This document shows positions 25,481 to 34,119 of a DNA stretch of 64,000 nt, one piece after another. The position numbers and the translations under genes are program-made. Numbering within the stretch: the stretch's first letter is position 1; every line of letters begins with the position of its first letter. The notes beneath the pieces were generated by a model that made no database searches, had not been told where the DNA came from, and saw only the letters and a program-made list of their open reading frames with translations. The stretch is from Nocardioides ochotonae. GTDB taxonomy: Bacteria > Actinomycetota > Actinomycetes > Propionibacteriales > Nocardioidaceae. Location: positions 558,001-622,000 of the forward strand of contig NZ_CP061769.1 of NCBI RefSeq assembly GCF_011420305.2. The letters are read 5' to 3'.

Positions 25481-25486
25481 TACAGT
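25481..25486 (+). promoter_or_regulatory. Probable -10 TACAGT for the DUF3263-LytR_C genes
   Basis: TACAGT in the 156-bp gap upstream of the DUF3263 gene. The ~75-nt leader after it contains a near-tandem CAGCCGCACTT repeat (25538-25560), then GGGAGA before the ATG. Confidence 0.4.
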
Positions 25487-25564
25487 GGGCCGCGGACACG
25501 CGCGACGACACTCGCACGACTCGCACCTCAGCCGCACTTCAGCCGCACTTCAGGGAGACATCGC

Positions 25565-25861
25565 ATGGATGCCGCGAACGCACTCCACGACGCAGCGGAC
25601 GACACCCCGTCCGGTCTGAGCGACCGCGACACCCGGATCCTCGCCTTCGAGCGCCAGTGGTGGAAGTACGCCGGCGCCAAGGAGACGGCGGTCCGCGAGG
25701 AGTTCGACATGAGCTCCACGCGCTACTACCAGGTGCTCAACGCACTGATCGACCGTCCCGAGGCCCTCGAGGCCGACCCCCTGCTGGTGCGCCGCCTGCG
25801 CCGTCTGCGCGCCGCCCGCCAGCGCCAGCGCTCCGCGCGCCGCCTCGGCTTCGAGGTCTGA
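25565..25861 (+). CDS. DUF3263-domain protein (98 aa)
   Basis: A small actinobacterial protein carrying LSDRDTRILAFERQWWKYAGAKETAVREEFDMSSTRYYQ in pieces: an Arg/Trp-rich stretch then a predicted helix-turn-helix (about 45-65), followed by a basic tail. The family is uncharacterised; the HTH-like shape suggests DNA binding. ATG 25565 follows GGGAGA. The LytR_C gene begins 4 nt after its stop, an arrangement common in this order. Confidence 0.82.
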   Translation: MDAANALHDAADDTPSGLSDRDTRILAFERQWWKYAGAKETAVREEFDMSSTRYYQVLNALIDRPEALEADPLLVRRLRRLRAARQRQRSARRLGFEV

Positions 25862-25865
25862 GGCC

Positions 25866-26366
25866 GTGGCCCGCCTCCAGCGCAGCGGCGTCTTCCCCTC
25901 CCCGCTGGTGCTGCTCAGCATCATCGCGGTCGTGATGGCGGCCGTCGCCTTCGTCGCGACCGGCTCCGATGAGCCGGCCGAGCGCGACATCACGCCGGTG
26001 GCCCAGCCCGAGGCCACCGCGACGCCGACCGCCGAGCCGTCCGCGACGCCGCCGCCCCGCGAGCCGCGGAAGAAGCCGAAGCCGGCCGTCGACCGCGCCA
26101 AGGTCTACGTCGAGGTCTACAACAACTCCGGCATCTCCGGCCTCGCCGGCCAGGTCTCCTCGCGCGCCAGCGACGTGGGCTGGCAGGTCGTCGGCGCCGA
26201 CAACTGGTACGGCACCATCCCCGCCACCACCGTCTACCACCCGGCCCGCCTGGCGCGCGCCGCGGCGGTGCTGGCCAAGGACCTCGGCATCGAGCGGGTG
26301 CAGACAGCCGTCGCCCCCATGAAGTTCGACCGGCTGACCGTCATCCTCACCGGCCCGGTCGACTAG
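25866..26366 (+). CDS. LytR C-terminal-domain membrane protein
   Basis: A 166-residue protein with one N-terminal transmembrane segment (about 12-32), a Pro/Thr/Ala-rich linker (about 36-75) and a LytR_C domain (about 78-164) with KVYVEVYNNSGISGLAGQV. In LCP proteins this domain follows the wall-polymer ligase; alone it is a cell-envelope protein of unknown role. GTG start 4 nt after DUF3263. Confidence 0.83.
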   Translation: MARLQRSGVFPSPLVLLSIIAVVMAAVAFVATGSDEPAERDITPVAQPEATATPTAEPSATPPPREPRKKPKPAVDRAKVYVEVYNNSGISGLAGQVSSRASDVGWQVVGADNWYGTIPATTVYHPARLARAAAVLAKDLGIERVQTAVAPMKFDRLTVILTGPVD

Positions 26367-26438
26367 CTCCCGGTCTCGTCGGCCGGGTGTGACCCGCGCC
26401 GTACCCCGGTGCAGGGTGGTCGTGGGAGGCTGGGGGTC

Positions 26439-27296
26439 ATGGAGTTCACCTCGCCCGCGGGGGAGCAGAAGTACGCCGCGTTCGTGCGAGCCGCGCCCAG
26501 CGCGGTCGTCGCCTGCGACTTCGACGGCACCCTGTCTCCCATCGTCGACGACCCCGAGCAGGCACACATCCACCCGGAGGCCGGCGCGACGCTGGTCGAC
26601 CTCGCCGCCGAGGTCGCCGCGATCGCCGTCGTCACCGGTCGCCCGGCGCGCCAGGCCCTCGACCTCGGTGGTCTCGAGGAGGTCGGCAACGCGATCGGCG
26701 AGACCGGCCGCGAGCTCTACCTCTTCGGCCAGTACGGCAACGAGCGCTGGAGCTCCACGCGCCGGCGCATCATCTCGCCGCGCCCGCCCCAGGGGCTCGC
26801 GGCGTTCCTGCGCGACCTGCCGCGCGCGCTGCGCGAGACCGGCACCCAGGACGCCTGGGTCGAGGACAAGGGGCTGGCGCACGCCGTCCACACCCGACGC
26901 CTTCCCGACGCCGAGGCGGCGTTCGCCCGGCTGCTGCCCGTGCTGCGCGACCTCGCCGCCCGCAACGGGCTCGGCGTCGAGCCCGGCCGCCACGTCATCG
27001 AGGTCCGCGCCCCCGGGATGGACAAGGGCAAGGCCGTCGAGACCCTGGTGGAGGAGGTCGGCGCGGGCGCCTTCCTGTTCGCCGGCGACGACCTCGGCGA
27101 CCTCGAGGCCTTCGACGCGGTGTGCGCGCTGGCCGACGCCGGGATGCCCACCCTGCTGGTCTGCTCTGCCTCCGAGGAGGAGAGCGCGCTGATGGCGCGC
27201 GCCGACATCGTCGTCCACGGCCCCGAGGGGGTCGTGGAGCTGCTGCGCCGGCTCACCGCCGACATCCGCGCCGCCCACGCGCACGTCGACGCCTGA
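26439..27296 (+). CDS. otsB: Trehalose-6-phosphate phosphatase
   Basis: A 285-residue HAD phosphatase that releases trehalose from trehalose 6-phosphate. Nucleophile motif CDFDGTLSP (Asp-x-Asp), VVTGRP, the cap with YGNERW, and FAGDDLGDLEAFD for Mg binding. ATG 26439 is chosen because GGGAGG and the family N-terminus both fit it. It completes the OtsAB pathway with the gene at 20872-22299, from which it is separated by regulatory genes. Confidence 0.93.
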   Translation: MEFTSPAGEQKYAAFVRAAPSAVVACDFDGTLSPIVDDPEQAHIHPEAGATLVDLAAEVAAIAVVTGRPARQALDLGGLEEVGNAIGETGRELYLFGQYGNERWSSTRRRIISPRPPQGLAAFLRDLPRALRETGTQDAWVEDKGLAHAVHTRRLPDAEAAFARLLPVLRDLAARNGLGVEPGRHVIEVRAPGMDKGKAVETLVEEVGAGAFLFAGDDLGDLEAFDAVCALADAGMPTLLVCSASEEESALMARADIVVHGPEGVVELLRRLTADIRAAHAHVDA

Positions 27297-27410
27297 GCGC
27301 TCGCGCTCGTCTGCTCGGTCCGTCGCCAGTCGCCCCGTCGACCGCAACCCCGTCGGCCGGGCGTTGCCGTCGGCCGAGCTTGTCGACACCGTCGGCGCGG
27401 ACAGGGGACC

Positions 27411-27439
27411 GACCCCGCGAGCGGAGTGCTGGCGGGGTC
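27411..27439 (-). terminator. Hairpin terminator of the second HNH gene
   Basis: GACCCCGC (27411-27418) and GCGGGGTC (27432-27439) form a perfect 8-bp stem with a 13-nt loop, downstream of the HNH stop. The first HNH gene has a matching stem in the same place. Confidence 0.55.
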
Positions 27440-27452
27440 CGGGGCGGTGGAT

Positions 27453-28754
27453 CTACTCGTCGGGCGGGTGGGCGGTGACGAGCCTGGTCTCGCCGCACCG
27501 CTTCACCAGGTGCAGCCCGTGGGGCGAGCGCCAGAGGTACGTCGCCGCGTCAGTGGTGTCGTAGGTCCACGCCGTGTGGGTCTTGGCCCGGTGATGGCGG
27601 CGACACAACGGTGCGAGATTGCACGAGCACGTCGGGCCGTCGTCGCCGTGGGCGGTGACGTGGTCGGTGTCGCAGTGCCTCGCGGGTCTCTCGCACCACG
27701 GGAACGCGCACACCGGTTGGACCATCCGGGTCTGTTCGGCGAGGCGGTCGGGGACGGCGTAGGCGTCGGTGTCGTGGTGGGACTCGAGGTCGATGACCGG
27801 CTTGATCACCACCTGCGCGTCGCCGCTGCACCAGTCGCGGACCTGCGCGGTGGAGACGACGGACCGGGTCTCTTCGATCTGCGCGAAGCCGGCTTCGTCG
27901 CGGCTGATCGCGGCGTGGGAGAGGTGGACGTGGATGACGACCTGGCGGGGCTTCACCACCGACGCGGCGCCGTCACCTGCTTCGGCGCGGAGGTCGAAGG
28001 CCAGCTGTCGCCGGGCGAGCTCGCCGGCGGCCATCGAACGACGCACGTCCAACGACTCGGCGGACCCGAGCACCGCCAGCTCCTCGGCTCCGTGGCGGAT
28101 CGCAGTTTCCAGGTCCATTGCGTCGGCGAGGTCGAGGACCCCTTCCACGTGGACGGTGCCGTCGTGGTTTGCCTCGCGGGTGTGGACGTCGAAGCGTCGC
28201 CCGGCGGCGGCCTCGCGGCGGTCCTTCTCGGCACCTTCGGGGTCGAATGTCACCCGGGCCCGGTCGACGAGCCGCCCGATCGCCGCCCACCCGACCTTGT
28301 CCACGCCTGCGGCTAGTTGGCGGTCCACGAACTCGGCACCGGTCAGCGGCAGCGTGGTGGTGAGCTGCGCGATCCGGCGGCCCTTCCAAGCCGGCACCTC
28401 GCCTGCGCGGACGCGCTTGAAGATCCGCGGCAGCCGGTGCGCCAACTCCAGCGCATCACCGACGAGGCCCCGGGCCGCATCGGTGGACATGCCGAGCGCG
28501 GCTCCGAACTCCATCGGGGCGAACTCCGCCACCAGCGGCGTACCTTCACCCGCCAGCGGCACGGCGAGCTCACCGAAGACCAGTCCGGTCGTCGGCGTTG
28601 CCTCGGCGACCGTCTCCTCCGGGTGCATCGCCGCCCACACCAGGGCGGCCTCCAGGATCAGCACCTCGCCCCGCTGCACCGCGGCCCGCTGCTCCTGCGC
28701 GAACGCCAGCACGGCGGCTGGGGTGTCGCAGTCGGGGAGCTCGTGGTCGGCCAT
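27453..28754 (-). CDS. DUF222/HNH endonuclease-domain protein (13E12 repeat type), second copy, SOS-regulated
   Basis: A 433-residue protein closely similar along its whole length to the one at 4077-5375 (same MAD.ELPDCDTPAAVLAFAQ start, same HPPDE end). DUF222 region about 30-300, then the HNH domain with CAFPWC, CDTDHV, CSCN and CRRHH. All metal-binding positions are intact. LexA box, -10 and start-codon spacing equal those of the first copy, so both are probably induced together by DNA damage. The two genes form 1.3-kb direct repeats 23 kb apart. Confidence 0.88.
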   Translation of the reverse strand: MADHELPDCDTPAAVLAFAQEQRAAVQRGEVLILEAALVWAAMHPEETVAEATPTTGLVFGELAVPLAGEGTPLVAEFAPMEFGAALGMSTDAARGLVGDALELAHRLPRIFKRVRAGEVPAWKGRRIAQLTTTLPLTGAEFVDRQLAAGVDKVGWAAIGRLVDRARVTFDPEGAEKDRREAAAGRRFDVHTREANHDGTVHVEGVLDLADAMDLETAIRHGAEELAVLGSAESLDVRRSMAAGELARRQLAFDLRAEAGDGAASVVKPRQVVIHVHLSHAAISRDEAGFAQIEETRSVVSTAQVRDWCSGDAQVVIKPVIDLESHHDTDAYAVPDRLAEQTRMVQPVCAFPWCERPARHCDTDHVTAHGDDGPTCSCNLAPLCRRHHRAKTHTAWTYDTTDAATYLWRSPHGLHLVKRCGETRLVTAHPPDE

Positions 28755-28759
28755 GCCTT

Positions 28760-28765
28760 ATCTTA
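28760..28765 (-). promoter_or_regulatory. -10 TAAGAT of the second HNH gene
   Basis: On the minus strand TAAGAT sits 1 nt after the LexA box and 5 nt before ATG 28754. Confidence 0.55.
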
Positions 28766-28766
28766 C

Positions 28767-28782
28767 TCGAACGCACGTTCGA
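28767..28782 (-). promoter_or_regulatory. LexA (SOS) box TCGAACGCACGTTCGA
   Basis: Perfect TCGAAC-N4-GTTCGA, in the same position relative to the start codon (12 nt upstream) as at the first HNH gene. Confidence 0.88.
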
Positions 28783-28796
28783 GATGAAGGGGCGCG

Positions 28797-28853
28797 ATGG
28801 AACTGCAAGGTAAAGACTTCTGCTGCGGCGGCACGGCCGCGAAGGTCGGCTGA
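28797..28853 (+). CDS. Possible 18-residue leader peptide with a Cys-Cys pair
   Basis: ATG 28797 behind AAGGGG, reading MELQGKDFCCGGTAAKVG and TGA. It lies about 120 nt upstream of the SAM riboswitch on the same strand. Actinobacteria use cysteine-rich leader peptides ahead of sulfur genes as cysteine sensors, which makes the CC pair suggestive, but there is no clear promoter and the frame could be chance. Confidence 0.25.
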   Translation: MELQGKDFCCGGTAAKVG

Positions 28854-28960
28854 GCGCTTTTCGGGGGCCTGTTGGCCGTTCCGCGACCGCCTGACACGCC
28901 TCGCCGGGCCGCGCTAGTCCACATCCCGGGACCGATGACCACCACTCGAAACGGTGCCCG
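28854..28960. other. Untranslated stretch before the riboswitch promoter
   Basis: Part of the ~370-bp gap between the HNH gene and the PLP-enzyme gene. Apart from a small GGCC-TGTT-GGCC hairpin near 28870 I see nothing in it. Confidence 0.4.
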
Positions 28961-28966
28961 TAAGGT
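28961..28966 (+). promoter_or_regulatory. -10 TAAGGT upstream of the SAM riboswitch
   Basis: TAAGGT 8 nt before the first P1 base, placing the transcript start just ahead of the aptamer. No convincing -35. Confidence 0.45.
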
Positions 28967-28974
28967 GAGCCTTG

Positions 28975-29111
28975 CTCATCAAGAGGGACTGAGGGATACG
29001 GCCCGAAGAAGTCCCGGCAACCGCCACGAGCCTCCGCCTCCCGCCAGGGATCGGATCGTGGAAACGGTGCCAATTCCGTCCGGCGCGATGGTCGCAGCCG
29101 GAGAAGATGAG
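28975..29111 (+). promoter_or_regulatory. SAM-I (S-box) riboswitch
   Basis: Class hallmarks are all present: P1 CTCATC (28975-28980) with GATGAG (29106-29111), TCAAGAG next to P1 for the kink-turn, GAGGGATACGGCCC and CCCGGCAACC in P2/P3, and GGTGCCAATTCC in the P3/P4 core. SAM binding normally switches off methionine and sulfur genes. It ends just before the ribosome-binding site of the next gene, so translational control is likely. Confidence 0.9.
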
Positions 29112-29124
29112 AAGGAGGTCCTTC
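29111..29124 (+). promoter_or_regulatory. Hairpin enclosing the Shine-Dalgarno behind the riboswitch
   Basis: GAAGG (29111-29115) pairs with CCTTC (29120-29124) around AGGT, placing AGGAGG inside a hairpin that abuts ATG 29125. Its first base is also the last base of riboswitch P1, so P1 and the hairpin compete or stack. Confidence 0.6.
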
Positions 29125-30411
29125 ATGAGCGCCGTTGTTTCCGAGTCGACCCAGGTCGCCACCCCGGCCCACGAGCTGCGCGACGGCGCGTTCGGCCACG
29201 CCACCGGGCTGAGCTGTCGTGAGTGCGGCCACCAGGTCGCCCTCGGGCCCCACTACGCGTGTCCGGAGTGCTTCGGCCCCCTGGAGATCGCCTACGACTT
29301 CCCGGCCGTCACCCGCGAGGAGATCGAGGCCGGTCCGGCCAACATCTGGCGCTACAAGGCGCTCCTCCCGGTGCCGAGCGACATCGAGTCCAGCCCCAAC
29401 ATGGAGCCCGGCTTCACCCGGCTACTCAAGGCCGACAACCTCGGCCGCGCCCTCGGCATCGACAACCTGTGGGTCAAGGACGACAGCACCAACCCCACCA
29501 ACTCCTTCAAGGACCGCGTCGTCGCCTGCGCCCTGAGCGCGGCCCGCGAGTTCGGCAGCAAGGTCTTCGCCTGCCCCTCGACCGGCAACCTGGCCAACGC
29601 GGTCGCCGCGGCCGGCGCCCGTGCCGGGATCAAGACGGTCGTCTTCATCCCCAGCAACCTCGAGAAGCCCAAGCAGATCAACTCCGCGATCTACACCGAC
29701 TCGCTGGTCGCCGTGAACGGCAACTACGACGACGTCAACAAGCTCGCCAGCGAGATCGCGGGCGAGGAGGACGGCTGGGCGTTCGTCAACGTCAACGTCC
29801 GCCCGTACTACGCCGAGGGCTCCAAGACCCTCGGCTACGAGATCGCCGAGCAGCTCGGCTGGCGCCTGCCCGACCAGATCGTCATCCCGGTCGCGTCCGG
29901 CTCGCAGCTGACCAAGGTGCACAAGGCCTTCCAGGAGCTGATCGAGCTCGGCCTCGTCGAGGACAAGCCCTACAAGGTGTACGGCGCCCAGGCCACCGGC
30001 TGCTCGCCGGTCTCGGTCGCCTACAAGGCCGGCGTCGACGCGATCCGCCCGGTCAAGCCGGACACCATCGCCAAGAGCCTCGCGATCGGCAACCCCGCCG
30101 ACGGCATCTACGTCCTCGACGTGTGCCGCCAGACCGGGGGAGCGGTCGAGGACATCACCGACGACGAGGTGCGCGACGCGATCGTGCTGCTCGCCCGCAC
30201 CGAGGGTGTGTTCACCGAGACCGCCGGCGGCACCACGGTCGGCGTGCTGAAGAAGCTCGTCGAGACCGGCCAGCTCGACACCAGCCTGGAGACGGTCGTC
30301 ATCAACACCGGCCACGGCCTGAAGACCCTCGACGCGGTGGCCGACGTGGTCGGCGCCCGCGCGACGATCGAGCCGAACTACGCCGCGTTCCGCGACTCCG
30401 GCATCGTCTGA
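29125..30411 (+). CDS. Threonine-synthase-family PLP enzyme under SAM control; probable homocysteine synthase (MetM-like)
   Basis: A 428-residue fold-type II PLP enzyme that by sequence would be called threonine synthase. An N-terminal zinc-ribbon-like region has Cys31, Cys34, Cys46 and Cys49; the PLP-binding Lys129 is in NPTNSFKDR; CPSTGNLANA binds the cofactor phosphate. The context does not suit threonine synthesis: no hom or thrB nearby, a SAM-I riboswitch in front, and a MoaD/ThiS-like sulfur carrier 34 nt behind. I infer that it uses O-phosphohomoserine with a thiocarboxylated carrier or sulfide to make homocysteine, as CysM/CysO make cysteine. I recall such a route being described in Streptomyces. 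True ThrC remains the alternative. Confidence 0.85.
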   Translation: MSAVVSESTQVATPAHELRDGAFGHATGLSCRECGHQVALGPHYACPECFGPLEIAYDFPAVTREEIEAGPANIWRYKALLPVPSDIESSPNMEPGFTRLLKADNLGRALGIDNLWVKDDSTNPTNSFKDRVVACALSAAREFGSKVFACPSTGNLANAVAAAGARAGIKTVVFIPSNLEKPKQINSAIYTDSLVAVNGNYDDVNKLASEIAGEEDGWAFVNVNVRPYYAEGSKTLGYEIAEQLGWRLPDQIVIPVASGSQLTKVHKAFQELIELGLVEDKPYKVYGAQATGCSPVSVAYKAGVDAIRPVKPDTIAKSLAIGNPADGIYVLDVCRQTGGAVEDITDDEVRDAIVLLARTEGVFTETAGGTTVGVLKKLVETGQLDTSLETVVINTGHGLKTLDAVADVVGARATIEPNYAAFRDSGIV

Positions 30412-30445
30412 TCCCCTCCCCGCACTCGCACTCCAGGAGCACCCC

Positions 30446-30724
30446 GTGAGCGTTTCCGTCCGGATCCCGACCATCCTGCGCACCTACACCGGCGGCGAGT
30501 CCGAGGTGAGCGCCACCGGCGCGACCCTGGCGGAGGTCATCGACGACCTCGAGGCCAACTTCGCCGGCATCAAGGGGCGCATCCTCGACGACAACGGCGC
30601 GCTGCGCCGCTTCGTCAACGTCTACGTCGGCAACGAGGACGTCCGCTTCCTCGAGGACCTGGCGACCCCGACCCCGGACGGCGCTCAGGTCTCGGTCATC
30701 CCCGCGGTCGCCGGCGGCTGCTGA
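30446..30724 (+). CDS. MoaD/ThiS-family sulfur carrier protein ending in GGC
   Basis: A 92-residue beta-grasp protein (SVSVRIPTILRTYTGGE start, VIPAVAGGC end). Family members carry sulfur as a thiocarboxylate on the terminal Gly-Gly. Here one extra Cys follows GG, so a protease would have to trim it, as for carriers such as QbsE and HcyS. It resembles mycobacterial CysO (similar PAVAGG tail). CAGGAG precedes the GTG start. With the PLP enzyme upstream it suggests protein-borne sulfur for methionine synthesis. No trimming protease or activating E1 enzyme is in the window. Confidence 0.85.
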   Translation: MSVSVRIPTILRTYTGGESEVSATGATLAEVIDDLEANFAGIKGRILDDNGALRRFVNVYVGNEDVRFLEDLATPTPDGAQVSVIPAVAGGC

Positions 30725-30747
30725 GCCATCGACGCGTCGCCCGGCCC

Positions 30748-30753
30748 TAGGCT
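30748..30753 (+). promoter_or_regulatory. -10 TAGGCT of a leaderless promoter (OsmC gene)
   Basis: TAGGCT then 7 nt to GTG 30761. Suggests that OsmC/ATP-grasp can be transcribed apart from the SAM-controlled genes. Confidence 0.5.
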
Positions 30754-30760
30754 GGGCGGC

Positions 30761-31222
30761 GTGGAGCACCACTACCGCCTCGACCTGACCTGGCAGGGCA
30801 ACCGCGGCTCGGGCACGAGCGGCTACCGCGACTACGACCGCGACGTCCTGCTCCGTGCCGACGGCAAGCCGGACCTGGCCGGCTCCGCCGACGTCCCGTT
30901 CCGCGGCGACGGCTCGCGCTGGAACCCCGAGGAGCTCCTGCTCGGGGCACTGAGCCAGTGCCACCTGCTGTCCTACCTGCACTCCGCGGTCCAGCACGGC
31001 ATCGTGGTCACCGCCTACGCCGACGCACCCGTCGCCACCATGGAGCAGGTCGGGCAGGGCGGCCGGTTCACCTCGGTGGTGCTGCGCCCCCAGGTCACCA
31101 TCACCGACCCCGACCAGGTCGCGCTCGCCACGGAGATCCACCGCGAGGCCTCCGCGAACTGCTTCATCGCCGCGTCCGTGAGCTTCCCGGTCACCCACGA
31201 GCCGGTGGTCCTCGCCGGATGA
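30761..31222 (+). CDS. OsmC-family peroxide-detoxifying protein
   Basis: A 153-residue OsmC/Ohr-fold protein. PEELLLGALSQCHLLSYL contains the first redox Cys, and EASANCFIAASVSFPV the second, the pair that reduces organic hydroperoxides. GTG 30761 lies behind a leaderless-type -10; its stop overlaps the ATG of the ATP-grasp gene. Substrate preference cannot be read. Confidence 0.87.
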   Translation: MEHHYRLDLTWQGNRGSGTSGYRDYDRDVLLRADGKPDLAGSADVPFRGDGSRWNPEELLLGALSQCHLLSYLHSAVQHGIVVTAYADAPVATMEQVGQGGRFTSVVLRPQVTITDPDQVALATEIHREASANCFIAASVSFPVTHEPVVLAG

Positions 31223-32079
31223 CCGACGTGCTGCTCGCGACCTTCGCCCTGATGCCCGACGGCGAGCCCGGCGGCGACCTGCTGGTGGACGCCCTCGCCG
31301 AGCGCGGCGTCCGCGCGGCCTGGGCGTGCTGGGACGACCCGGACGTCGACTGGGCGGGCGCCCGGCTGGTGGCGGTCCGCTCCACCTGGGACTACCACCG
31401 CCGCGCCCCGGAGTTCCTGGCCTGGGCCCGTCGTACGTCGGTCGCGACGCCGCTGCTCAACGGCCCCGAGGTCTTCGCCTGGAACGCCGACAAGGCCTAC
31501 CTCACCGAGCTCGCCGACCTGGTGCCCGCGGTCCCGACCGAGCTGCTCGACGACGCCACGCTCGTGGCCGGGCTCGGGGCCGCGCTCGAGCGATGGGGGA
31601 GCGTGGTGATCAAGCCGCGCACCGGCGCCGGCGGGGTCGGCGTGGTGGTGGCGGAGTCCCTGGCAGACGAGCGCCTCGAGGGCCTGACCGCGGCGCCCTG
31701 GGTCGTCCAGCCGCTGGTGGAGTCGGTGCGCACGTCCGGGGAGGTCTCGGTCTTCGTGCTCGGCGGCGGCGCGGTCAGCCAGGTGGACAAGTCCACCGCC
31801 GGCACCGCGGGCGGCGAGATCCGCGTCCACGAGCTGTACGGCGGCCGCTCGCGCGCCGTGCCGCTGGGGGAGGAGCAGGCGGTCGTCGCCGAGGACGCCG
31901 TCCGGGCCGCCGCCGGGCTCACCGGTGCCGACCTCACCTACGCGCGCGTCGACCTGATGCAGTGGCAGGGCCGGTGGGTGCTGAGCGAGCTGGAGCTGAT
32001 CGAGCCCGGCCTCTACTTCGACGTCGAGCCGGCGACCGCGACGCGCTTCGCCGACCTGGTCGCCCGCCAGCTCGGCTGA
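31219..32079 (+). CDS. ATP-grasp domain protein (RimK/glutathione-synthase-like)
   Basis: A 286-residue ATP-grasp ligase-like protein. VRSTWDYHRR near residue 55, the nucleotide-binding VVIKPRTGAGGVGV (Lys and Gly-rich loop), WVVQPLVESVRTSGEVSVFVLGG, and LSELELIEPGLYFD with metal-binding acids. It is similar to stand-alone ATP-grasp proteins that join a carboxylate to an amine; the partners are unknown. ATG 31219 overlaps the OsmC stop by 4 nt, suggesting coupled expression. Confidence 0.82.
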   Translation: MTDVLLATFALMPDGEPGGDLLVDALAERGVRAAWACWDDPDVDWAGARLVAVRSTWDYHRRAPEFLAWARRTSVATPLLNGPEVFAWNADKAYLTELADLVPAVPTELLDDATLVAGLGAALERWGSVVIKPRTGAGGVGVVVAESLADERLEGLTAAPWVVQPLVESVRTSGEVSVFVLGGGAVSQVDKSTAGTAGGEIRVHELYGGRSRAVPLGEEQAVVAEDAVRAAAGLTGADLTYARVDLMQWQGRWVLSELELIEPGLYFDVEPATATRFADLVARQLG

Positions 32080-32130
32080 GCGGGCACCCACACGGCCCGT
32101 TGCGGAGGGCTCGGGGATCGGGCAGATTCC

Positions 32131-32156
32131 TTGCACTCGCATGGGGCGAGTGCTAA
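32131..32156 (+). promoter_or_regulatory. CIRCE element 1 (HrcA operator)
   Basis: TTGCACTC, 9 nt, GAGTGCTAA: one mismatch from the consensus TTAGCACTC-N9-GAGTGCTAA half-sites. Heat-shock repressor HrcA would bind here. Confidence 0.9.
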
Positions 32157-33944
<1,788 letters not shown>

Positions 33945-33968
33945 GTCCAGCCCCACCCCGCACCAACG

Positions 33969-33998
33969 ACGAGGCCCCCGCTGCGGCGGGGGCCTCGT
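33969..33998 (+). terminator. Rho-independent terminator of groEL
   Basis: ACGAGGCCCCCGC (33969-33981) pairs perfectly with GCGGGGGCCTCGT (33986-33998) around TGCG: a 13-bp stem 25 nt after the groEL stop, followed by a short T-rich stretch. Confidence 0.88.
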
Positions 33999-34007
33999 TG
34001 CATTTCC

Positions 34008-34020
34008 CGCCGAGTCGGCG
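34008..34020. repeat. Half-copy of the CCGACTCG repeat
   Basis: CGCCGAGTCGGCG, a 13-bp near-palindrome identical to one edge of the interspersed repeat, without the GCAACCA core. Confidence 0.4.
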
Positions 34021-34119
34021 TGACTGGTGGCGCCTCGGGCGGTAGCCCCCCGGCAGGCGGGTACCACGAGGTGGACGGGCGGCCCGGGGACGCCTGCGGG
34101 GCTGTGTGAGGGTGAGGGC

